From contig VZTI01003649.1 of the NCBI GenBank assembly GCA_013397865.1, forward strand, positions 776,340 to 840,339: DNA of 64,000 nucleotides, in the 5' to 3' direction. The position numbers and the translations under genes are program-made. Source of the DNA: Struthidea cinerea (lineage: Eukaryota > Chordata > Aves > Passeriformes > Corcoracidae). Below the pieces are notes generated by a model. It saw nothing but the letters and a program-made list of their open reading frames with translations, was not told the DNA's origin and searched no databases. Of this stretch, positions 23,081-33,394 are shown one piece after another (within the stretch, counting starts at the first letter, position 1; each line of letters begins with the position of its first letter).

Positions 23081-24899
23081 GGAACAATGCAGTAGAAGTC
23101 CCTGAGGCACGGACCAGGCAACTCTTTTGTCTCTGGTCTAGCTAACTGTGAAATAAGGGAAATCTGTGCTAATAGGCTAAGTGCGGGCTTTTCCTATCTA
23201 ATATGACAAACAACAATGACTTGTTTTTGCTGGAGTAGTAAAGATGCTTTCCCAAGTGTAACCTTTTCCTTCTCCTCTCCCCTCCTGGTTTTCTGCCCAG
23301 TCTCGCACTGCCCCATTTGCTGCTTCTGCCTCCATTCACTTTTTTAATATTTTCTTTCTTACTGAGCCAGGAATGAGCCTTTCTGAACAGACTTGTAGAG
23401 GGCTTATACTTTCTCTTGTATGTGGTGTGGCATTTTTGCTAAAAACTTTTTTTTTTTTGCTGTATTTAGACAAAAAATAATAGATTTTGTTTTTATTTTT
23501 CCTTGAAGGAGAAGCTAAGAAATAAACAGGATGTTCCAGAGGATGGGAACAGCGTGTGCCCCAGCTCCTGGGGTTAGCACCCAGCATGGCTGGCTGGTGG
23601 CTGTCCCAAGAGCCTGCAAGCCAGCCAGGGAAGGGCTCCCTGCCTGCCTACTTGTTGCATCAAATCCAGCAGCACAAAACAACATGATTTGTTTCGTTTG
23701 CCTCCAATAGGTGTTTTCTGTCGAAAACTTGTATTTTTCTTAACTAAGTCAGGATCTAAAGATGAGATATGACTACACCACCTCTTCTCTTCTTATGTAC
23801 CATTTTAGCCCGCCTCTGTGTGCAAATAACTGTGGGCTCTGCGGCACAAATGCACTGTTGACAACAAATCCTAGGGTCTTTAATTGTAACAGTTGCAGAT
23901 CTATCACCAGAATGCTAAAGAAATGTCAGAGTTGCCGCTGTCATCTGTAGGATGCTGTGAGTCACTAGGTGATAAGTTGCACTCTGATGGTGGCACCTAA
24001 AACAGCAGTGTGTCTGTGAAGCAGGAGCAGTAAATAACACACCCTGTGTGCTGCCACGGGCAGTACATAAAGTGTCTTTCACTGACAAGAAGTTTTCCTC
24101 ACACTGCTGAAATGTTTTTCCCCTTCCCCTGCTGCTCCCCAAATGGTCTTCACTGCTCTTTATAAACCAGCAAGACAGTGTGATGAAAACCAGTGCCTTG
24201 AGGGCTGCAGCAGAGGAGCCAGGGCCTGGTGCAACAACCCCATGTGTTGTCAGGTGCTCCACATTGTCTCCTTAAGCTGCAGTCCTTGTCTCCTTAAGCT
24301 GCAGTCCGTGGAAGAGGCAGGGGACCATCTAGCGAGTGACCAAGTAACTCCACTTTTTTATTTCCCTCAGCCTCCTAAACGTAAAAGAAAGGACTTCCAG
24401 CATCTTCACTGGGCCTTTCACATCATGAGAATAAAAGCAGGATTCTGGAGAATGTGGCTGAAAGTACCTGCCCTCTCAGTTTGGGGCCATTCATACTGGG
24501 AAGATTGGTGTATTCACCTGCACTGGGATACAAGCACCTAAAGGCTTTAATTGTGTTTAGAAATTACTCTAAATGCATTGAAAAGACCGATGCTTGACGA
24601 TCTGCCTCCAAATGTGCAATGGAGGCTTCCCAGTGATTTCTGAAAGGTCACAACAGTGACTTTTGCCAGATGCATGTGTGGTTGTCACCGAGGAGCTGCG
24701 GTGACCTCCCGGTGCAGAGTGTACACGGGGTGAGTTTGCTCTGGGTCCCCGTACACTGACACCTGGATGTGGTGGTCACAAGCAGGCCTGGACCCCATGG
24801 CTGTGATTCTTACTCTCTTACTGTGCAGGTGGCTGAGCACGGGCACAGGTTGACCAGAGAGGTTGTGCTTGAATATCCTCAAACATATTTTTGAATATA
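23081..24899. other. SLC8A3: Intron 1 part, no exon seen
   Basis: Non-coding intronic DNA. It holds a 22-bp perfect tandem duplication at 24264-24307, listed separately. I see no exon, RNA gene or other dispersed repeat. Confidence 0.55.
24264..24307. repeat. 22-bp perfect tandem duplication
   Basis: A unit beginning TTGTCTCCTTAAGC and ending GCAGTCC is repeated head-to-tail without mismatch (24264-24285 and 24286-24307). Perfect identity implies a recent event, so it may be polymorphic in length. Confidence 0.95.
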
Positions 24900-25015
24900 T
24901 TTTGAATATATTCAAAAGCCAGCTGGATGTGGTCCTGGGCAACTGGCTCTGGGTGGCCCTACTTGAGCCAGGGGCTTGAACTAGATGGCTTCCAGAGATC
25001 CCTGCTCTCTCCTGT
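24900..25015 (+). mobile_element. CR1 LINE 3' tail fragment, sense
   Basis: It contains the CR1 tail phrases ATATTCAAAAGCC, CTGGATGTGGTCCTGGGCAA, CTGGGTGGCCCT, and GCTTGAACTAGATGGCTTCC. A 5'-truncated, non-coding remnant. A small AT-rich near-duplication (ATATTTTTGAATATATTTTGAATATATT) lies at its 5' edge. Confidence 0.85.
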
Positions 25016-28000
25016 GTGAACTGCCTGCTTGAAAGTCCTGGAAAAACAACAGTGAGATTGTGTAATATTCATGAAAAGAAAAAACCCTCATCTATATCTG
25101 AGCAGCTAATACTGCCTTTTAAGCAGGAGGGTGCCCACTAGTAATCTCTATGTCAGCCTAAATACCAGGTTTTGGTTTTTGAATGTAAAAAAGGCTATGG
25201 TTCTAGGGAAAAAAGAGTAACTCTTGCTGTCTCTCAGGCTGAGGAGTCTCAGACATGGATGTGTATGGGCAGTGGAAGAGCAAACACAGCGTGGCTCCGA
25301 AGGAGGCTGCACTACCCCCTGCCATAAATAAGGATGGCTCTTAAAGTGTGGCTGTGGCTGCAGCTGCCCACTGAAGTTTTTCTGTAGTATCTGCCACCTC
25401 CTATACATGTCTGTGTACTGAGCATATACTGCAGCTCCTCTATCTGTATATCTGCTATCCTCTACAGATATTTTTCAGGTCAGGTGTGAGAAAGGAAATA
25501 AAATGCCTGGCCAGTCAAGCGCAGTCAGTGGGGTATTGGAAGGGGACAATTAAGTACAGGCATCTTTATGCGTTAGCTATTTATGCCCCTGCTTTTCCAG
25601 GAGTATAGTGGCTACTAAAATACAGAAAAAACAGCATGGACTGGTTCCCCAGGGCGAGTTGAGTGTTTGAAGGTTGCTCCTAGGTGTACACAGACTTGTG
25701 CTCCGCTGGGGCCAGCCCCTGGGATCACCGACTGTAACTGGATCTCATCACTGCAGCATTTCTATAAGGAATTAGTAGACTTATGTCAATTAACACCCAT
25801 TTACCAGGCTAGAATGGTAGGTACTGCTCAAATTAGTAGAGACGCCAGCTTGTAAATATTAAAGACTTGCTAAGAGAGCTGGTAGCTTTTTTAATGGTAG
25901 CTTTCTACAACATCTTGAGAGAAAACAAAGGCTGCTTTTGACACATACCAAGGGGATTAATCCATAGGCAGCTAATTCTGGACTTTGGCATATTTACTAT
26001 GAAGTGCAAAGCATCAAGCACCTACAGCTCTCTGCCATAACTTTTCCACTGAGCCGAACTGTGGGGATCTGTCGTGGCCTAGACATGAATTATGGTGCTG
26101 TTTCCCTCACAAAAACTAGCTGGTGCAGTAGTACAGAGGTAAACTACCTATTTGCTGTGTAAAGTCAGCTTGGGCTCCTTGGTTGTGCTCCTTTCAGATA
26201 GGCAGGTGTGTGTCATCAGTCTGACAGTTTAAGGCCTAGTCTGTGTTGGAAATTTGTACTTGTCAGACAAAATGGATCTAATTATACTGCTGTGGCTTTT
26301 GGCTTGCAGGTACATCTTAACTTGCATTCTGGATACTACTCTTGTAGCGATGAGCAAAGGGCTCAATAGCATTTCAGTGGAGACAATTGGAAAATAGGCT
26401 TTGTTTTGTATTAAATATTTTGCTGTGCTTTTATTTTGGGGGAGGGAGGAGTGTGCATTAGGTATAATACCTCTTCTGTGAAAACTCAGTTATTTGTGTT
26501 CTTTGGCAGAAAGGCTATAATTTCAATCTTTGCTCATGGTTATAAAAAAACCTGTGTGTTCAATCAAAAAGCTTTTATGTACTTTGGAACTGAGGAATGT
26601 GAAGTCGTGTTATTAAGCTGAGCCTTATTTCTGTCTCCCCCAGCTTTGGAGCAGGGCCGTAAGATGATGCTGATAGCAGTGCTGTATCTGCTCTGTGCGG
26701 GACAGATGCTTGTCAAGTGCATCTTGAGCCGTCTCTGCCTGGCCCTAGTGCAGCACCCACGCCTGAGAGGGGCTCACCCCGTGCCGAGATCTAATCAGCT
26801 GCCTTTCCTGGCTAGTCTCAAGTCAGGGAGAGAGGATGTATGGCCACAGATGTACTCACATGTCTCATTTATTTGGGAGGTGGGAGGAAGAGGGGAAGCA
26901 GAGGGAGGTGCCAGAAAACCTAAGCTTACTTGCAGGTCAAATCCGAAGGTTTTTGTGACGGTTTAAGGGGAATTTTGCCTAAATCAGAAATTAATAGGGA
27001 CTTAGGGGGTTGCCTTTTGTTTTGTATTTAATGAGCACTGATATTGGGAACCTGGCATGTAGAGGTTATGTATTATCAGCCATCACTGTGTTATGTTGCC
27101 TCTTGATTTAATTTCTTGTAGATGCTTCCTTTGACCTCCACTTGATGTCTTACCTTTAGAGTCATGTGAGAAGCTGTAGACAAAAAGCTAAATTATAAGG
27201 GATCAGTATAGCCTCGCCAGCTTTATGCCGAATACAAATCCACAGTAGACAAACCATTAGTCTTCTGAAACTTGAGCTATTATGTGATAGAATTGTCTCA
27301 TAGAACCATAAAGTGGTTTGGGTTGGAAGAGACCTTCATTGTGACAAGCATGGTCCATACTGCCTTCCGGACTGTCTTCAAAAATATTTCAAGACTTGTC
27401 TTTTTGTTTATGGGTTCTATTTATGCATTTATAGATCATGTGGCCATTGTCAACTCTTGTAGAAGGAGTTCCTTCTGCTAGAATAACTATTACGTGTCTT
27501 CCCAGAGCCTTTCTGTTGAATGCTTGCTCATCCTGGTGATGCTCACAGCACTTTGTCTCTCTTTTGCATTGATTGATTGCTTTGGACTCACCCTACCAGA
27601 TGGGACACTTTCTGGTCCCCTCACTGCCAATGCCCTTATTTGCGTGTATTCAATTTGGAAGCAGTATTAGGGCAGAGACCTGTGGGAGAAAATTATGTCT
27701 GATAGCAAAGAGGTAGTGGAAATTATGATCCTTGTGATCACCCAGTACCAATTAACTTTCTGCTGTTGCTGCAGCTGCCTGTTGTCCGCATCCCGTAAGG
27801 CCAGGGCAGTGACATTGCTGGAATGACACCCCTCTGCACCACATGTGGATGTGTTTTGTTGCACTGGTGTCAGAGGGGTGACGCCGTGACGCCTCCTGGG
27901 AGTCACTCAGGATTGTGCTGCAAGCCCACCTGGAGGCTTGGTGCTCAGAGCAGGTCTCACGCTGAAGGTTGGCTCCTGTCATAGCCAGCCCTGCTGAGAT

Positions 28001-31000
28001 CAATGCTGCTGCTCAGAGGAGGAGTGGGGCATGTGTCTGCTGCACACCGGGCAGGCCAGGAGTTCCCCTCCACTGGTTTTTGGACTGAGTTTAGTAGATA
28101 TATCTGAGGGAGAACTTGCACCTTGTCTAAGCAACCTTGCTGACCTGGAGCTACAGAGTGAGTTTTAACTCTTCTATCCTCTGTTATCTGAGTGTTAAAC
28201 TTTTACCTCAATGTTTTCTTAAGATCACTTTTCAAATTTAATGCTTTTATTCTGTTATAAAGCATTTTTGCCACAGTTCTCCATAGGGGGATGACCACAA
28301 GAATTCTTCACTGTGGTTTTCAGATTGGTTAGGTTACTGTTTTTCATGTTAATGAACACATACTAAGATCTTATTAGACAGCATGGCTGTGAGCAAAGTT
28401 CCTGTTGATCCCACTGGGAAGTTTCATCTGTGACAAAGAATTGCATTATTGTATCATTTTAGAAAAATGATTGTGACCTCCACTTGATGTCAAAGCAAGT
28501 GAAAATCAGTGAAGAAAAATGTTCCCAAATTCTGAGATTTTAGTCTGCAACACAGAGCCTGAATTTGGAGGTCCTAACACATAAACAGAGGCTACCCTTG
28601 TAGATATTGTCTTTGAAATAATATACTGTTAGTTTGATAAATAATAGTAAAATTATCCTCTGCTTAAAATCAAATAAAAAATTTAAGCAGAACTGGCAAG
28701 ATCCTGGAGTGTGTCGAGGATTGCCTAGCAATAGAAGCCATCATGGCACTACAGAAGGTAGACAGTGTTAATTACAGAAGTTGTTTGTCCCACAAAGAAG
28801 GAGATTGGTGGTAGCGGTGATTTATTTCAGAGGGCAGTTTAGTCATTGCACTATTCCTAGACAATGCTCTGAATTTAAGTGATAGTTAGACTCCTAAATA
28901 ATGTTTGAAAACAAATTTAGGTGTTTGAGTCACGTATATGTTTTTGAAATTACTCCTGTCTTTCTGTCAGCCATTTCTACATGGCTGATCTTGGAAGACA
29001 CAGCACCTACTGGCTGTGGTACAGGTAAGTAGGAGCTGGGAGCTGAAAGTGTCAAGAGGTTGGTGGATACCTGCCAGCAGTTGCAGTATGGAAAAGGATG
29101 ATCTGATGTGCCTGGGGTGTTTTTGGAGCTGCTGTGCTCGTGCAGCCGGTCTCTGTGTGCACCTTGCGTTAGAGGCACCTGGAACGTGTCATCTTTGCTG
29201 TTGTGTGCACACATCTACCTTGCAGCCCAGAGATCTTGGGCTTGCAGCTCATAGTCACCCTGCACATGTTCACTGGCCCTTTCTTAGGGATTCCTAGCCA
29301 CCCTGCAGCCAGAAAGCTAGGCAAATACCATGTAGAGAGGGAAGGAGGCCAAAATAGGAGCATCAGACTTAATCCAAGTCATATGTGCTGGGCAGTTCAG
29401 TCCTCCCTGCGACCCTGAGCTGTGCAGGCAGTGGGGTGTTTTAGCTAGACTTCAAGGCTGGGGCTGGGACTGTCTAACAGCCCTCACTGGGGCTGAGGTC
29501 CCTCTGATCTCTGGGAGCTCAATCAGTCACCAGGGCTAGGAGAGACAGGAGGATAGATAAGTAGGCATTGGAGTGGGAAGGTATGTAGGCAAACGTGGGA
29601 GAATCTCGCTCTTCTGAATTAGTCCACATAGCATGAAGAACTGTATTGTTTTTTAATATCAAGGGTGTCAGATATGAATTTGTGATCCTGATACTGCATA
29701 ATCAATTCTCTCTCCTCTGCTGTGCTTTGTCAGGAACAGTTTTATTCATTTGCAGTCCGTGTTCACGCTTTCCTTCCTGTTTTGCTGTCTTTATAGATTT
29801 TTATCTGAAAGTTGAAAATGTTTTTTGTTGATATTGGGAAGATTGCACCCGCTTTTGGAAATAGGCGAGCGACACAACATGATGATAAAATAGCCATTTG
29901 AGATGCATTTATTACTGCTGATAACACAATAATGTTGTCTGGAATATTTACAGTTCAGAGAGGGGGGGAATCTCCTCAAGTGTTCAGGAGTCAGTTCATC
30001 TCTTTGAACTGCTGTCATGTGAAGTTTAGGCATCTGCTCTACACTGCCTGACTGGGCATCCTCTGGAGACAGCGGAGAGAGTTGGGAAGGGACATAATCC
30101 CTTCTGGAGACGTAGGTCTTAAATACATCTTTTGTGTCAGAACAGGGTGGGACAGGAAGGATCATCCCCTGGAAATGAGTGTCTCTTTCCTCTGACTACA
30201 GAGGAAGCCTGAGAGACTTCGTTTGACTTGCTGCCCAAGATTTGGGTAGTTACAGTAGGGGAAATGAATCCCAGGCCTGCTCATTTGGCAGTACAAACCT
30301 CAATGAAAGTTAGCGGGAGTTAAGGCTTTTGAACCTTCCAAGTGCTGTAGATTATGCCACTATTAAGTTTGATGTTTCCTGTGAGATACTTGCCTGTGTC
30401 TGGACTCACAAATGTGATTTGCCAGTTAAGCCTGAGATCAGATTTTTCCAGAGGCCCGTTATGAAGGAAGGAGAATAGTGTGATCCATGATAATGTGAAG
30501 GGTTCAGAATCCAATTTTAAGTGGTGCAAGCCCTACAGCAATGTAGTCTGTAAGTAATAGAAGGTATTATTGGGCAGTGATATGCCAAATCTGTGTGCTA
30601 CATCGATCAGCTCCATTGTTTTTCTATGGTATTTTAGGTTAGAAATTACTTTCATTTTAGAAGAAATTTGAAAATACATCAATTTCTTAGGGCTGCAGAG
30701 GGAGTGTTGGTGGGTACATGCATTTTGCTCTGTCTTCTGAGTTTTATGAGCACAACTTCTCCTAAATGTGGCATTTTTGTAGGTTTCTGTGACCATTTAA
30801 AAGCAGGATTATTGATGTAAAATGTGACTGTCCAGATGGCAGAGGAGAGGCTAGTGATAAATGGCCTTTGGCACTTTGCCGAGCATGAGTCTTCTGCCCT
30901 ATTTCTGGGTTGAAATCTTTACTTTCTAACATGGAGGCCCTATGCATCAGGAGCTTGGGAGAGCCCTAGGACCCTTCTGCAGACTCTGCAGCCTGTTAGG

Positions 31001-31304
31001 AGGGGCTCTTTGTGGGGATGATTCGGCCACTAAGATACTCCATAATTTATAACCAAATTTCGTCCTACAACTGGACTTCATTTGGAGATTGCTCACTGGC
31101 CTTAAATGGTACTTTTTGTGTTTCTAGAGATTGCTTGACTTGTTTTATTCCCTGGATTCTGAGGCGGGGGGGGGTCCTTAGGTTTGACTGTTTGTGCTGA
31201 GTTGAAGTGCTGTGTGCTGGGATCACCATGGCATCACTAGGTGAGTGGCAGCTGAGCACTCAGTTCTCCTGTTTCACATGCTGTAGGTCAGGAATGAGCT
31301 ATCT
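25016..31304. other. SLC8A3: Intron 1 part, no exon seen
   Basis: Non-coding intronic DNA with mixed composition. Apart from a very short CR1 tail at 27298-27350 I see no clear repeat. An 18-base sequence TGACCTCCACTTGATGTC occurs at 27132-27149 and again at 28474-28491, about 1.3 kb apart. Open frames are 124 codons or shorter and featureless. Confidence 0.55.
27298..27350 (-). mobile_element. Short CR1 tail fragment, antisense
   Basis: The complement of the extreme CR1 3' end: TCATAGAACCATAAAGTGG followed by TTTGGGTTGGAAGAGACC. Only about 50 bases are preserved. It is a severely 5'-truncated insertion. Confidence 0.75.
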
Positions 31305-31348
31305 TTATATATGTATATATAAATATATATATATATATATACACACAC
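31305..31348. repeat. (TA)n microsatellite grading into (CA)n
   Basis: An alternating TA tract with a few interruptions, ending in ACACACAC. It lies about 230 bases upstream of the exon 2 acceptor of SLC8A3. Such tracts extrude cruciforms easily and vary in length between individuals. Confidence 0.92.
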
Positions 31349-31526
31349 TTTTCCTCTGAATTACATTTCTAGCAATTGATCTTCATCTGCAGGGCATGTA
31401 AATGCTGCAGTTTGTTAGAGTCCCTGCTAAGTACCTTCTTCAGAGTGACAGAGAGACAACCCATGCATCTGTACCAGTACTCTTCAGTGGTGAGATACTG
31501 AAGTGCGTTTGGGTAAATGTTGCATC

Positions 31527-31576
31527 TTCCTTCTCTCTCATGCTTCCCTCCCCCCTCTCTGTTTTGTTTGTTTCAG
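31527..31576 (+). other. SLC8A3: Exon 2 polypyrimidine tract and splice acceptor
   Basis: A long CT-rich run (TTCCTTCTCTCTCATGCTTC onward) leads to GTTTGTTTCAG, which ends at 31576. This is a strong vertebrate 3' splice site directly before the exon with the NCX3 start codon. The open frame continuing upstream of it is intronic and not part of the protein. Confidence 0.9.
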
Positions 31577-31622
31577 GTTCTCGGCCTTTTTGGATCTACA
31601 CAGTGGAAGTTGCATCTTGTGT
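31577..31622 (+). other. SLC8A3: SLC8A3 exon 2 5' UTR portion
   Basis: Forty-six bases between the acceptor and the ATG. They contain no upstream ATG, so a ribosome entering from exon 1 meets the NCX3 start as the first ATG within this exon. There is also no in-frame stop. The start context is imperfect, with T at -3 but G at +4. Confidence 0.85.
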
Positions 31623-33388
31623 ATGGCGTGGTTAAGCTTGCAGCCTGTCACCTCGGCCTTCCTTCATTTTGGGCTGGTTACTTTTGTGCTGTTTTTGCAT
31701 GGTTTGCAGGTGGATGCTGGCCTGACGGGAGACTCAACCAGTACAGTACAAAACAGCTCGTGTTCAGGATCTTTTGACTGCAAGGAGGGTGTTATCCTGC
31801 CAATATGGTACCCAGAAAATCCATCCCTTGGGGACAAAATTGCCCGTGTTATCGTATACTTTGTAGCGCTGATCTACATGTTCCTTGGAGTCTCCATCAT
31901 TGCAGATCGTTTCATGGCATCTATAGAGGTCATTACATCACAGGAGAAAGAAATAACAATTAAGAAACCCAATGGAGAGACCACAACGACCACCATTCGG
32001 ATTTGGAATGAAACTGTTTCCAACTTGACCCTCATGGCTCTGGGCTCTTCTGCTCCCGAGATCCTCTTGTCTCTGATAGAAGTGTGTGGGCATGGATTCA
32101 TAGCTGGAGACCTGGGGCCATCTACAATTGTTGGCAGCGCTGCTTTCAATATGTTTATCATCATTGCCATCTGTGTCTATGTGATCCCTGATGGGGAAAC
32201 CAGGAAGATAAAACACCTGAGGGTTTTCTTTGTCACAGCTGCATGGAGCATCTTTGCTTACATCTGGTTGTACATGATCCTTGCTGTCTTCTCTCCAGGT
32301 GTGGTTCAAGTTTGGGAAGGCCTGCTCACGCTTTTCTTCTTTCCCCTTTGTGTCGTTCTGGCCTGGATAGCAGACAGACGTCTGCTTTTCTATAAGTATA
32401 TGCACAAAAAGTACCGTACCGACAAGCACAGGGGCATTATCATAGAATCAGAAGGTGATCACCCTAAGGGAATTGAGATGGATGGCAAGATGATGAACTC
32501 TCACTTTCTAGATGGGAACTTAGTGACTATGGAGGGGAAGGAGGTAGATGAATCTCGCAAAGAGATGATCCGGATCCTAAAGGACCTGAAGCAAAAGCAC
32601 CCAGAAAAGGACTTGGACCAGCTGGTGGAGATGGCCAACTACTATGCCTTGTCTCATCAGCAGAAGAGCAGAGCGTTTTATCGCATTCAAGCAACCAGAA
32701 TGATGACGGGAGCTGGCAATATTCTGAAGAAGCACGCAGCTGAGCAAGCCAAGAGAACCACTAGCTTGCATGAGGTGCGGCCAGAGGAACCCGAGGAATT
32801 CATCTCCAAAATTTATTTTGACCCGTGCTCCTACCAGTGTCTTGAGAACTGTGGTGCTGTTCTCCTGACAGTGGTGCGGAAAGGAGGGGACATGTCCAAG
32901 ACCATCTATGTGGACTATAAAACAGAGGATGGCTCTGCCAATGCTGGTGCTGACTACGAGTTCACAGAGGGGACCGTTGTCTTGAAATCTGGGGAGACCC
33001 AGAAGGAGTTCTCAGTGGGAATTATTGATGATGACATATTTGAGGAAGATGAGCATTTCTTTGTGCGGCTCAGTAATCTCCGTGTGGTGGAGAGCGAAGA
33101 ACCTCCAGAGCTCAGTAACTCCCCATACCCAAAGGCCATGTTGGCTTCTCCTTGTGTGGCCACAGTGACTATCCTGGATGATGACCATGCTGGCATCTTC
33201 ACATTTGAGTGTGACATTATACATGTCAGTGAGAGCATTGGTGTGATGGAAGTCAAAGTCCTAAGGACATCAGGTGCGCGGGGTACAGTCATAGTGCCAT
33301 TTAGGACAGTAGAAGGGACAGCCAAAGGAGGTGGAGAAGACTTCGAAGACACTTACGGGGAGTTGGAGTTCAAGAATGATGAAACTGT
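31623..33388 (+). CDS. SLC8A3: SLC8A3 exon 2: Na+/Ca2+ exchanger NCX3, N-terminal 588 residues (partial)
   Basis: NCX3 exports one Ca2+ for three Na+ across the plasma membrane, mainly in neurons and skeletal muscle. This exon gives 588 codons plus two bases. In order it shows: a signal peptide (about 1-32); a sequon at N44; extracellular Cys47 and Cys53; transmembrane segments 1-5 spread over about 73-250; the alpha-1 repeat with GSSAPE at 141-146 and GSAAFN at 171-176; the XIP autoinhibitory segment (252-271); and CBD1 (about 393-521). By alignment to NCX1, CBD1 Ca2+ ligands are Glu408, Asp444, Asp469, Asp470, Glu474, Glu477 and the Asp519-521 triplet. CBD2 starts near 522 and is cut at the exon end. 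ATG 31623 was chosen because it begins the conserved NCX3 N-terminus and lies in the spliced exon. NCX3 rather than NCX1 or NCX2 is called from the N-terminal sequence. No frameshift or missing key residue is seen; the C-terminal part lies outside the window. Confidence 0.97.
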
Positions 33389-33394
33389 GTAAGT
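33389..33394 (+). other. SLC8A3: Exon 2 splice donor
   Basis: GTAAGT directly follows the two bases GT of a split codon (phase 2), at the point where vertebrate SLC8 genes leave this large exon for the mutually exclusive exons A or B within CBD2. If the intron were retained, the next in-frame triplets are GTG then TAA, so translation would stop at once and lose the C-terminal transmembrane half. Confidence 0.92.

Noticed and set aside
31503..31622. In-frame ATG 40 codons upstream of the NCX3 start
   Set aside because: It lies before the exon 2 acceptor (AG at 31576), in the polypyrimidine tract. The translated extension has no NCX3 similarity, whereas the sequence from 31623 starts the known NCX3 N-terminus.
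31938..32429. Minus-strand open frame of 163 codons over exon 2
   Set aside because: It is a shadow of the conserved coding exon on the other strand. It has no domain of its own.
32954..33352. Minus-strand open frame of 132 codons over exon 2
   Set aside because: Another antisense shadow of the CBD1/CBD2 coding sequence, rich in Ser and Thr as expected from reverse reading of acidic codons.
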